Shown one piece after another: positions 51,623 through 59,728 of a stretch of 64,000 nucleotides of DNA. The notes beneath the pieces are model-generated. The model was not told where the DNA came from, did no database searches, and was given only the letters and a program-made list of their open reading frames with translations. Numbering within the stretch: position 1 is the first letter of the stretch; every line of letters starts with the position of its first letter. The DNA is from Streptomyces sp. SUK 48 (GTDB taxonomy: Bacteria > Actinomycetota > Actinomycetes > Streptomycetales > Streptomycetaceae). The position numbers and the translations under genes were made by a program. The DNA lies in contig NZ_CP045740.1 in the NCBI RefSeq assembly GCF_009650765.1, positions 7,230,001 to 7,294,000 on the forward strand, read 5' to 3'.

Positions 51623-53089
51623 TCACCCCACCTGTGCGGCGGAGCCGGTGGGAGAGGGGTCGGCGGAGACCGCCGGCACCGGTGCCCGCCCGGTGCCCGA
51701 AGCTCCGGGTGTTCCGCCGGAGTCGGCGGCGGGCGAGGCCGTCGCGCCGTCCTGTCCCGCCTTCACCGTCTGCGCCGCCACCGACCGGTCGAGCACCGGC
51801 CCGTGCGGCAGCGCCACCAGCAGGCTCTCCGGCAGCGCGGTCGCGGTGCCGCCGTCGATGCCGAGGGACTGCGCGGCGGAGGAGCCCAGCGGGTAGACGA
51901 TGCCCTGGTCGGTGATCAGGAAGGTGTGCGGGGTCGCCACCTGCGCGGCCACCTCCCGCTGGTCCATGGCGTACACACCGTGCGACGGCGGCACCAGCAC
52001 CCGCTGCTTCCCCGTCGCCGCCGCGCCGCTCTCCACGGCCACGGAGGCGCTGAGCCGGGCGCCCCGCGTGCTCTCCCGCAGGCACACCGCCTGCCGGGAG
52101 GTGTCGAGCGCCGGGGCGCCGAGCACGTCCGGGACTCCGCTGTCCAGGGAGTGGTGGGCGGAGACCCGGGCGGAGGCGATGTCGGTCACCGACACCTCGC
52201 GGGTGGCCGGCGCGCCGGGCCGGGCCGCGAGCAACGCGGCCTCGGTGGCGCTGACCTGGGCCACCCCGCCCGCGGTCATGACGTACGTGTGCCGCGTGCC
52301 CGCCGCGCTCATGGTGAACAACTGGCCCACGGCGGCGGGCCGTCCGGCGATCCGTCCGGCCGCGCCGCCCATCCGGTCGAGCTTCGCCGGGGCGAGCGCC
52401 GCCCCGGTCGGTACGGCGTCGAGCCACGCGGCGGACGCGGCCACCGGCCGGTCGCTGTCGAGGCCGAGCGCGATCAGCGCGGACTGCGCGGGCACCGGGT
52501 ACTTGGTGCCCCGCCACAGCACGAACCGCCGGCCGTCCGCGGACTTCAGCAGCAGCTGCCGTCCGGCGGGGAAGGCGCCCGCGTGCTCACCGGGCGCGAA
52601 GTCGACCACCTGGCCGGACGGCAGGTCCGGGCGCAGGCAGTCGGTCCAGGGCCCGGTCAGCAGGGTGGCCGGGGTGGGCAGCGAGTCGGGCGCGCCGTCG
52701 ATGCCGAGGGGCGCGCCGTGCGGGACGCCGCTCAGCGCCTTCGCCGCGACGGTGCGTACGGCGGCGCCCTTGCCGGTCAGCAGCAGCGCGGAGGCGTAGT
52801 TGCGCACCGGGCGCAGCTCACCGTCGAGGAAGAGGTAGCGGGTGCCGGTCTCCTTCTCCACGACGATCGCGCCGGGCTCGCGCCAGGCGGCCGTGGTCAC
52901 CGGCGACAGCTTGCCGTAGACGAGGAAGCCCAGGCAGAGCAGGACGACGAGTCCCGCGCCGAAGAAACTGCCCAGCGCGGCCCGCTTGGTGGGGCTGTCG
53001 CCGCGGCCGGGGTCGCCGGTGACGAGGGCGGTCGCCAGGCGGCCCATGGCGAACTGGTACGCCTGCATGTGATCGCGTCGGGTCTGCAC
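51623..53089 (-). CDS. eccB: Type VII secretion membrane protein EccB
   Basis: A 488-aa core component of the ESX membrane complex. It has the family start (GTG at 53089, QTRRDHMQAYQFAMGRLATAL), one transmembrane helix at about residues 42-60 (FFGAGLVVLLCLGFLVYGKL), and a large extracytoplasmic domain of repeated beta-alpha units with a cysteine pair (near 151 and 365). The C-terminal 45 residues are a Ser/Gly/Pro-rich tail. It is 13 nt downstream of eccD in the same operon. A ribosome site GAGAGGGG precedes the start. Confidence 0.92.
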   Translation of the reverse strand: MQTRRDHMQAYQFAMGRLATALVTGDPGRGDSPTKRAALGSFFGAGLVVLLCLGFLVYGKLSPVTTAAWREPGAIVVEKETGTRYLFLDGELRPVRNYASALLLTGKGAAVRTVAAKALSGVPHGAPLGIDGAPDSLPTPATLLTGPWTDCLRPDLPSGQVVDFAPGEHAGAFPAGRQLLLKSADGRRFVLWRGTKYPVPAQSALIALGLDSDRPVAASAAWLDAVPTGAALAPAKLDRMGGAAGRIAGRPAAVGQLFTMSAAGTRHTYVMTAGGVAQVSATEAALLAARPGAPATREVSVTDIASARVSAHHSLDSGVPDVLGAPALDTSRQAVCLRESTRGARLSASVAVESGAAATGKQRVLVPPSHGVYAMDQREVAAQVATPHTFLITDQGIVYPLGSSAAQSLGIDGGTATALPESLLVALPHGPVLDRSVAAQTVKAGQDGATASPAADSGGTPGASGTGRAPVPAVSADPSPTGSAAQVG

Positions 53090-53102
53090 GCCGGGTCCCC
53101 TC

Positions 53103-54497
53103 TCAGCTCGCCAGGGCGCGGAAGGAGGCGTACGCGTGCAGGACCTGGAGCAGCAGCGGCAGCAGCGCGATCGCGGTCACCGTCTCCAGCAGGTCGCCGC
53201 TGTGCCCCCACACCGGCAGCAGCCGGCCGGTCGGCAGCCGCCACGCGGCGATGAGCAGGGCGAGAACGGCGGCGAGCAGTACGGCCACCACGATCACCCG
53301 GGCGCCGTCGCCCGCCGTGGCGAACCGGGTGAGCGCCACCGTGACCAGGCCCGCGGCACCGGCGAGCACGGTCGGCACGCGCTGCGCGGACCGGTTCAGA
53401 CCGCGTGCCCGCAGCAGCACCGCGCCCGCGAAGACCAGCGGCAGCAGCCAGCCGATCCAGCCGCCCTCGCGGGTCATGTACCAGAACCCGGCCGCGTAGA
53501 CGAGCGCGGAGGACACGCTGAGGGTGTCCAGGAAGGAGCTGGCCGCCTCGACCCTGCGCTCCACCCGCTCCTGCGGCTCCGGCTCGATGTCCTCCTGCAA
53601 CTCGGCCGCGTTGTGCGGGAGCCGGGGCACCCGCAGCCGGGCGGCGCGCAGCGCGAGCCGGGGGCCGAAGTGGCCGAGCACGAACATGGCGACCGCGACC
53701 ACGGCCACCGCCTGGGCGCCGTGCCAGTGGGTGGCGCGCATCAGCCCGGTCCCCGCGGCGGCGGCGAGCGCGGCGCCCAGCGCGGTACCGGGCACCACCA
53801 GCGGCAGCGGGCGCAGCGCCAGCAGCGCGACGGCCACCACCGCGACCCCGCCCGCCGCGGCCAGCATCCCGGGCAGCCCCGGCGCGAACCCGCCGTGCGG
53901 CCCCTCGCGGAAGGTCAGCCCGGCCAGCGCGCCGAACGCGAGCGCGCCGAGACCGGCCACCAGCACACTGCCCTCGTCGGCACAGAGCCGGTCGGCGGCC
54001 GCGCATCCGGCGGCCAGCAGTACGGCGATCACCCCGGCGCCGGCCGAGGTTCCGGGCCCGGGACCGAACCCCAGCAGCGCCCACGCCACCGCGGGCAGCG
54101 CCAGCACCGCCAGGGCGAGCGCCAGGCCCCGGGTCAGTGCCGGGCGCCAGCCGCCCGGCAACGCGGTCACCACGTGGGCGACGCCGTCGGAGACGTCGTC
54201 GAAGTGCAGGGCGGGCAACGGCTCGTCGGCGGGCCGCAGATGGAGCACCTCGCCGTGGCGCAGGTTCACGGTGGCGGGGGTGGCGTCGGCGTCGAACGGG
54301 TCCTCGCCGAGCCGTTGCAGCACCCAGGGCGTGCCGCGGTCGGCCGGCTCCGTCGTCACATGGCGCACCAAGACGGGCAGCAGCGCGGAGACCGGGGTGC
54401 CGAGCGGGATCGCCAGGTCGGCCTGGCCGGTGGGGCCCACCACCGTGACCCGGCAGACCTCCGAGGCGGGTGCGGTGACCGCGGGGGCTGTGGTCAT
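53103..54497 (-). CDS. eccD: Type VII secretion membrane protein EccD
   Basis: A 464-residue polytopic protein that forms the central membrane part of the ESX channel. An N-terminal ubiquitin-like domain (about 14-95, CRVTVVGPTGQADLAIPLG) is followed by about eleven hydrophobic helices, in two groups separated by the charged cytoplasmic segment ELQEDIEPEPQERVERR near 300. Length matches the family. ATG at 54497 follows AGGAG and overlaps, as ATGA, the stop of the possible small ORF lying between eccC and eccD. Confidence 0.92.
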   Translation of the reverse strand: MTTAPAVTAPASEVCRVTVVGPTGQADLAIPLGTPVSALLPVLVRHVTTEPADRGTPWVLQRLGEDPFDADATPATVNLRHGEVLHLRPADEPLPALHFDDVSDGVAHVVTALPGGWRPALTRGLALALAVLALPAVAWALLGFGPGPGTSAGAGVIAVLLAAGCAAADRLCADEGSVLVAGLGALAFGALAGLTFREGPHGGFAPGLPGMLAAAGGVAVVAVALLALRPLPLVVPGTALGAALAAAAGTGLMRATHWHGAQAVAVVAVAMFVLGHFGPRLALRAARLRVPRLPHNAAELQEDIEPEPQERVERRVEAASSFLDTLSVSSALVYAAGFWYMTREGGWIGWLLPLVFAGAVLLRARGLNRSAQRVPTVLAGAAGLVTVALTRFATAGDGARVIVVAVLLAAVLALLIAAWRLPTGRLLPVWGHSGDLLETVTAIALLPLLLQVLHAYASFRALAS

Positions 54498-54643
54498 CGG
54501 ACTGCTCCTGGGGAGAGGAAGGGGGGAGTGGGGAGGGGGCGCGTGTCGCGCGGGCCGCTCATGCCGTGCGTGCAGCTCATGCCGCGCAGGCCGCTCGTGC
54601 CGCGCAGGCCGCTCGTGCCGCGCAGGCCGTTCGTGCCGCTCAT
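54494..54643 (-). CDS. Possible 49-residue protein between eccC and eccD
   Basis: An ORF that exactly fills the gap between two core genes. Its ATG overlaps the eccC stop (ATGA at 54640-54643), and its TGA overlaps the eccD start (ATGA at 54494-54497). The product begins MSGTNGLRG and has three repeats of six residues, GLRGTS/GLRGMS, one cysteine and a Pro-rich end. No separate ribosome site is seen, so it would rely on coupling. Known ESX loci have no such gene, and the 18-bp repeats alone could have created it; existence as a protein is uncertain. Confidence 0.4.
   Translation of the reverse strand: MSGTNGLRGTSGLRGTSGLRGMSCTHGMSGPRDTRPLPTPPFLSPGAVR
54581..54634. repeat. Three tandem 18-bp repeats
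   Basis: GCCGCGCAGGCCGCTCGT is repeated at 54581-54598 and 54599-54616, and with one change at 54617-54634; a decayed copy precedes at 54563-54580. The unit length keeps the small ORF in frame. Confidence 0.9.
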
Positions 54644-57600
54644 GACGGCACCAGCCCGGTCTGCACGAGCCGCACCGAACGCCGGGTGACCAGCTGCGCC
54701 CGGCCCGCGGGCAGCGTGCGCGGCTTGGCCTCGCCGAGGAACTTGCCCTCCTCCTTGGGGTAGGAGAAGAGCAGGCCGGGGTTGCCCAGCTCCCACAGCC
54801 GGCGCAGCACCGGGTCCATCATGGCGCGGATCGAGCCGGAGGTGCTGCGGGCGACGACCAGGTGCATGCCGATGTGCAGGCCCTGCGCGAGCAGCGGCAC
54901 CAGGGGCGCCATCGGGGAGGGGGCGCCCGGGGCTCCGGAGAACAGGTCGTAGTCGTCGATGAGGACGAACAGCAGCGGCCCCTCCCACCAGTCGCGGCGG
55001 GCGAGCTGCTCCGGGCTGATGTCCGGGCCCGGCACCCGCTTGCCCACCGACACCGACGCGCTGGTGGCCAGTTGGGCGAGCGCGTCGCTGTCCACGACGT
55101 ACCCGACCCGGTACGCCTCGGGCACCGAGTTGAGGAGACCGCGCCCCGGGTCGGCGACCATGATGCGCGCCTCCTCGGGGGTGTAGCGGGCGGTGATGGC
55201 ACGGATCATCAGGCGCAGCGCGTTGGTCTTGCCGGTCTCGCCGTCGCCGAACACCATCAGGTGCGGGTTGGTGGTGAAGTCGTGCCAGACCGGTTCGAGG
55301 CGCTGCTCGTCCCAGCCAAGGCAGACCTTGAAGTCGTCCTCGGATACGGGGAGATCGGCCACCGGGAGGCGGGTCGGCAGCAGCCGGACGCCGGGGGCCG
55401 GGCGGCCCGTCCAGAAGGTGTCGATCTCCGCCACGGCCGACTTGGTGGCCGTCGTCAGATCGCCGGTCTCGCCCGAACCGTCCAGCCGGGGCAGCGCGGA
55501 CAGGAAGTGGTGGCCGGCCGCGGTCAGTCCGCGGCCGGGCTGGTGCGGTACGGCCGCCGCGGTGCGGGAGCCGACCTCGGACTCCATCGAATCGCCCAGC
55601 CGCAGCTCGAACTTGGTGCCCAGCAGGTCGCGCAGCCGGGGCCGGAACTCCGACCAGCGCACCGCGGAACCGATCACATGCAGGCCGAACGACAGCCCGC
55701 GCGCGGCCATCTCGATGACCCGGGGCTCCAGTTCCTCGTAGTCCTGGCGCAGCGTGCCCCAGCCGTCGACCACCAGGAACACATCGCCGTAGGGGTCGTC
55801 GATCTCGCCCGTGGCGCGCAGCCGGCGGTAGGCCGCCATCGACTCCAGGCCCCGCGAGGTGAATTCCTCCTCGCGCTTCTCCAGCAGCTGGCTCAGCTCC
55901 GCGACCGTGCGCAGCACGCGGTCGCGCTCCAGGCGGGTGGCGACCGAGCCGACATGCGGCAGACCGGCCGTGGAGACCAGACCGCCACCGCCGAAGTCCA
56001 GCCCGTAGAACTGGACCTCCTCGGGGGTGTGGGTCAGCGCCAGGGACAGCATCAGGGTGCGCAGCAGGGTCGACTTGCCGGTCTGCGGGGCACCGGCCAC
56101 ACCGATGTGGCCGTCGGCGCCGGAGAGATCGGCGACCAGCAGCTCCCGCAGCTGCTCGAAGGGCCGGTCCACGATGCCGAGCGGCACCCGCAGCGAGCTG
56201 AGCGAGGGATGGTCCGCCGCGCTCATGCCGCGCACCGGGTCCGGCACGATGCCCGGCAGCAGTTGGTCCAGGCTCGGCGACTCGGTCAGCGGCGGCAGCC
56301 ACACCTGCCGGGCCGGCGGACCGCTCTCCGCGAGGCGCCCGATCAGCACCTCCAGGAGACTCTCCTCGTTCTGCTCGCCGCCCGCCGCGAGGGCGGCCGC
56401 CTTGCGTTCGGCGGCGGCCGAAGCCTCCCGGGCGGCCTCCAGCGCCTGCTGCTCGGCGATCCGCTCGGACACCAGCGTGCCCTGCTGCTCCAGCCCGAAC
56501 ACGGTGATCTCCTGCCCGGCGGCGGCCAGGTGCGCGGAGTGCTCGCCCTCGCCCACCGGTTCCGGGGCGGCGCCGGAGACGTAAGCGGCCTTGAAGCGGA
56601 CCAGGTTGGTGGTGTCCACCTTCAGATAGCCGTTGCCCGGCGCCGACGGCAGCTCATAGGCGTGCGAGACACCGATGACACTGCGCGACTCCATCGCGGA
56701 GAAGGTCCGCAGGGCGATCCGGTACGACAGATGCCCCTCGACCTTGTGGATACGGCTCTCGTCCAGCCGCTGGGAGGCCAGCAGCAGATGCACCCCGAGG
56801 CTGCGCCCGAGGCGGCCGATGGAGACGAAAAGATCCACGAACTCCGGCTTGCTGGCGAGCAGTTCGGAGAACTCGTCCACGATGACCAGCAGTGAGGGCA
56901 GCGGCGTCAGATTCGCCCCGGCGCCCCGCGCCTTCTCGTAGTCGAACAGCGAGGAATATCCGGACTCGCGCAGCAGTTCCTGGCGGCGGATCATCTCGCC
57001 GTTGATGGAGTCGCGCATCCGGTCCACGAGATGGATCTCGTCGGCCAGGTTGGTGATGACCGCCGAGGTGTGCGGCAGCCGGTCCATACCGAGGAAGGTC
57101 GCGCCGCCCTTGAAGTCGACCAGCACCAGGTTGAGGATCTCCGAGGAGTGCGTCGCGACCAGGCCCATCACCAGGGTGCGCAGCAGCTCGCTCTTGCCGG
57201 AGCCGGTGGCACCGATGAGCAGGCCGTGCGGGCCCATGCCGCCCTGCGCCGACTCCTTGATGTCCAGCTCGACGACCTCGCCCTCCTCCGTGACGCCGAG
57301 CGGCACCAGGAGACGGGCGGACTGGGTGACCCGGGGACGCCACTTGGCGGCCACGTCGAAACCGCGCGGGTCCCGGATGCCGAGCAGCGCGGTGAGGTCG
57401 AAGTCCGATTCCAGCGACCGGTCCACCAGGTCCACGCTGCCGCTGGTGCGCATCGGCGCCAGCAGCCTGGCCAGCGTGTCCGCCTCCGTGCGGCTCAGCG
57501 CGTCGGCCTCGGCGGTCACCGTGTCGTCGCCGGCCGGGAACGCGACGCCGGTGCCCCGCGTGGTCAGCCGCAGCACCTTCGGACCGCCGGTCATCGCGCC

Positions 57601-58635
57601 GGTCGCGTCCAGCAGGACGACGTTGCGCAGCCCGCCGTGCGTCAGCCGCGACGTCTCCGGCAGCCGCACGCCCTGTGCCACGACCACCACGAACGGTTCG
57701 GCCACGCTCGGCGAGGCGTCCGGGTCGTGGTCGGGCCGGTCCCGCACCTCGGTGCCGAGCAGGTCCATCAGCGCATCGTGGTCCTCGGCGGCCAGCCGCA
57801 CCCGGCCGGCGTCGTCCTCCTCGTGCGGATGCGCGTTGTGCGGAAGCCACTTGAGCCAGTCCCACTCGGCCCGTGCCGACGCCCCGCCCAGCAGGGCGAC
57901 GCGCAGTTCGTCGGGGGAGTGGAACGCGGCGAGCTGCGCGACCATCGCCCGCAGCAGCCCGAGCGCGGGCTCCGGCTCACCGGCCAGCTCCACGCTGGTG
58001 AACCGCCGTAGCGCGACCGGGATCGGCAGCCGGGGCACCGTCTGGTGCGCCTTGGTGAACCGGCGCAGCGAGATCGCGGTCAGCGGCTCCAGGTCCTCCA
58101 CCGGCTTGGTCTGCGGCGGCAGGAACTCCAGCGCGGCGCGGCGTACGCCCTGTCCGATGCGGACGCGGCCGAAGTCCTCGTGCGCCGGACGGCGTTCCCA
58201 CAGCCGGGTGCCCATCGCCAGTGCCCACAGCTGTCCCGGATCGGGGTTGTCCCAGAGCAGGGCGGCCCGCTGCTGCTCGGCGGCCTGCCGGGCCTGCCGG
58301 CGCTTCTGCGCGAGATAACGCAGATAGTCGCGCCGCTCGGCCCGCATCCTGCGCCGGCGCTCGGCACCGGCCCGGCCGATCTGGGTCAGCGTCATGCTGA
58401 CCATGGCGACGCCCATCATCCCGGACATCATGTACGTCGTCGGTCCGGCGCTGCGCATGGAGAACATCAGCACCATGGCGCCGGTGCCCAGCGCCATGGG
58501 CAGATACATCAGCGCAGATCCGAAATCGGCGCTCGCCGGCTCCCCCAGAACCGGCGGCTCCGCCAGCTCGACCTGTCCCTCGGGGAGCTGCGGACCCTCG
58601 GCGCGCGGTGAACGTTTGGCCACCACGGTGCTCAA
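54640..58635 (-). CDS. eccC: Type VII secretion FtsK/SpoIIIE-type ATPase EccC
   Basis: A 1331-aa motor and substrate receptor of the ESX system, in one chain (EccCa plus EccCb). Two transmembrane helices lie at about residues 36-82. Three ATPase domains follow: Walker A GATGSGKSELL near 474 with VDFKGGATFLGM, Walker A GAPQTGKSTLL near 847 with YGLDFGGGGL, and GDGETGKTNAL near 1129 with FVLIDDYDLF. The third domain binds the export signal of EsxB in related systems. Start is TTG at 58635: AGAAAGG lies 8 nt upstream and the peptide STVVAKRSPR matches the family start. First gene of the secretion operon. Confidence 0.93.
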   Translation of the reverse strand: MSTVVAKRSPRAEGPQLPEGQVELAEPPVLGEPASADFGSALMYLPMALGTGAMVLMFSMRSAGPTTYMMSGMMGVAMVSMTLTQIGRAGAERRRRMRAERRDYLRYLAQKRRQARQAAEQQRAALLWDNPDPGQLWALAMGTRLWERRPAHEDFGRVRIGQGVRRAALEFLPPQTKPVEDLEPLTAISLRRFTKAHQTVPRLPIPVALRRFTSVELAGEPEPALGLLRAMVAQLAAFHSPDELRVALLGGASARAEWDWLKWLPHNAHPHEEDDAGRVRLAAEDHDALMDLLGTEVRDRPDHDPDASPSVAEPFVVVVAQGVRLPETSRLTHGGLRNVVLLDATGAMTGGPKVLRLTTRGTGVAFPAGDDTVTAEADALSRTEADTLARLLAPMRTSGSVDLVDRSLESDFDLTALLGIRDPRGFDVAAKWRPRVTQSARLLVPLGVTEEGEVVELDIKESAQGGMGPHGLLIGATGSGKSELLRTLVMGLVATHSSEILNLVLVDFKGGATFLGMDRLPHTSAVITNLADEIHLVDRMRDSINGEMIRRQELLRESGYSSLFDYEKARGAGANLTPLPSLLVIVDEFSELLASKPEFVDLFVSIGRLGRSLGVHLLLASQRLDESRIHKVEGHLSYRIALRTFSAMESRSVIGVSHAYELPSAPGNGYLKVDTTNLVRFKAAYVSGAAPEPVGEGEHSAHLAAAGQEITVFGLEQQGTLVSERIAEQQALEAAREASAAAERKAAALAAGGEQNEESLLEVLIGRLAESGPPARQVWLPPLTESPSLDQLLPGIVPDPVRGMSAADHPSLSSLRVPLGIVDRPFEQLRELLVADLSGADGHIGVAGAPQTGKSTLLRTLMLSLALTHTPEEVQFYGLDFGGGGLVSTAGLPHVGSVATRLERDRVLRTVAELSQLLEKREEEFTSRGLESMAAYRRLRATGEIDDPYGDVFLVVDGWGTLRQDYEELEPRVIEMAARGLSFGLHVIGSAVRWSEFRPRLRDLLGTKFELRLGDSMESEVGSRTAAAVPHQPGRGLTAAGHHFLSALPRLDGSGETGDLTTATKSAVAEIDTFWTGRPAPGVRLLPTRLPVADLPVSEDDFKVCLGWDEQRLEPVWHDFTTNPHLMVFGDGETGKTNALRLMIRAITARYTPEEARIMVADPGRGLLNSVPEAYRVGYVVDSDALAQLATSASVSVGKRVPGPDISPEQLARRDWWEGPLLFVLIDDYDLFSGAPGAPSPMAPLVPLLAQGLHIGMHLVVARSTSGSIRAMMDPVLRRLWELGNPGLLFSYPKEEGKFLGEAKPRTLPAGRAQLVTRRSVRLVQTGLVPS

Positions 58636-59084
58636 TGCAGGGACCTTTCTGAGGCGCTCACGCGGGCATGGCTGGGCAACCACTCCGGCGCGGAAGCGGA
58701 TTGATGCGGGGTGATGTGGAGGGGAGTGATCCACTACTGGGCAGATGATAAGCACGGGAAAGGTGGGACGGGTGAACTCATCACGGCTCTGGGGCGCCAA
58801 CTCGGAAATTTTGCTTGGCTTTTGAAATAGTTGAATGGCGCGTATTGCGCCGGGAGGCGCTGACTTCCCCGAGATCCGGGGGTCGTTGATGATCGCTTGA
58901 GGTTCACCCGTGTATGGCGAAGGAAAAGTGAACCTCTGGTTACGGCGATGCGTACACACGGTGTCCCCTTCGCGCTCGTCTCTGTACGTGACGCGTCGCC
59001 TACGCACCGTGTCCCCGCTTCGGCGCTCGCACGAGGGGAACTCGGGAGCCGGTTGCCGCCGACCGCTGAGGAGGTGCCGTCGCC
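58636..59084. promoter_or_regulatory. 449-base divergent promoter region of the type VII operon
   Basis: No gene is seen. The AT-richest part of this side of the window lies at about 58800-58860 and is the likely eccC promoter. AGGTTCAC at 58900-58907 and GTGAACCT at 58928-58935 form an 8-bp inverted repeat around 20 bases. Two related blocks sharing GTGTCCCC and CGCTCG occur at about 58945-58978 and 58993-59030, a direct repeat with a period near 50 bases. These are candidate regulator sites; the regulator is unknown. Confidence 0.5.
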
Positions 59085-59450
59085 GTGGACGACTGGGAGA
59101 TGTGGGACAGGCGCGAGAAGACCCGGCTGTCACCGCGTGAGCAGCTGAAGCTGCTGGAGATCGAGGCGCACCTCAGGGAGGACCGGGGCTTCGCCCGCCG
59201 GATGGGCGGCGGGTCCCACCGGGAGCGCGGGGACCGGCCGCACCGGCGGATCTGGCTGCCGGCGGGCGTCCTGCTGCTGGCCCTCGCGTCGGCGTTCTGC
59301 GCGGTCATGGGCATCCGCACCTGGGACCCCTGGCTGCTGTGGAGCTTCGCGGCGCTGTGGCCGCTCACCCTCTTCCAGGCGCTCCGGCTGCTGTGCCGGC
59401 TGGCGCGCCGCAGGGGGCGGGTGGGGGAGCGGGCGGGCTCCCGGCTCTGA
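59085..59450 (+). CDS. DUF3040-family small membrane protein
   Basis: A 121-residue protein typical of actinobacteria. The N-terminal DUF3040 motif is LSPREQLKLLEIEAHLRED, followed by RGFARRM, then a basic linker and two transmembrane helices (about 56-76 and 82-102). The C-terminus is Arg-rich. GTG at 59085 has GAGGAGG upstream. Function unknown. It diverges from eccC and is followed by a hairpin terminator. Confidence 0.8.
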   Translation: MDDWEMWDRREKTRLSPREQLKLLEIEAHLREDRGFARRMGGGSHRERGDRPHRRIWLPAGVLLLALASAFCAVMGIRTWDPWLLWSFAALWPLTLFQALRLLCRLARRRGRVGERAGSRL

Positions 59451-59458
59451 GCTCCACC

Positions 59459-59485
59459 ACGGCGGCCCCGGGACGGGGCCGCCGT
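59459..59485 (+). terminator. Hairpin terminator after the DUF3040 gene
   Basis: ACGGCGGCCCC at 59459-59469 pairs with 59475-59485 over a 5-nt loop, 9 bases past the stop codon. Confidence 0.78.
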
Positions 59486-59728
59486 AGCGTCCCCCCGGCA
59501 CCCGCGAACCTCTGCACACACCCCCCTCCTCGAACCCCCTCCCCGACCCCCCACCTCGAACCTCCTCTCCCCGAACCCCCTCCGCACCCCTGACGGCCGT
59601 ATCGTCCGCCCCTTCGCCGCGTCCGGTTGAGCGCGGGGCGCCCGCCGTGCATGGTGGGTGGTCCAAGGTCAGGTTCATGGTCAGGAAATGGCCGCACCGG
59701 CCCCTGCCCGACCTGCCCGGGTGGTGTC
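59486..59728. other. Intergenic stretch with C-rich degenerate repeats
   Basis: At about 59515-59595 the plus strand carries three or four loose copies of CGAACCCCCTCC separated by C-rich spacers. No gene is seen. The rest, 59600-59728, should hold the promoter of the STAS-ANTAR-GAF gene. Confidence 0.45.

Noticed and set aside
54581..54634. CRISPR-like short repeats
   Set aside because: The repeats are directly adjacent with no spacers and lie within an ORF between eccC and eccD.
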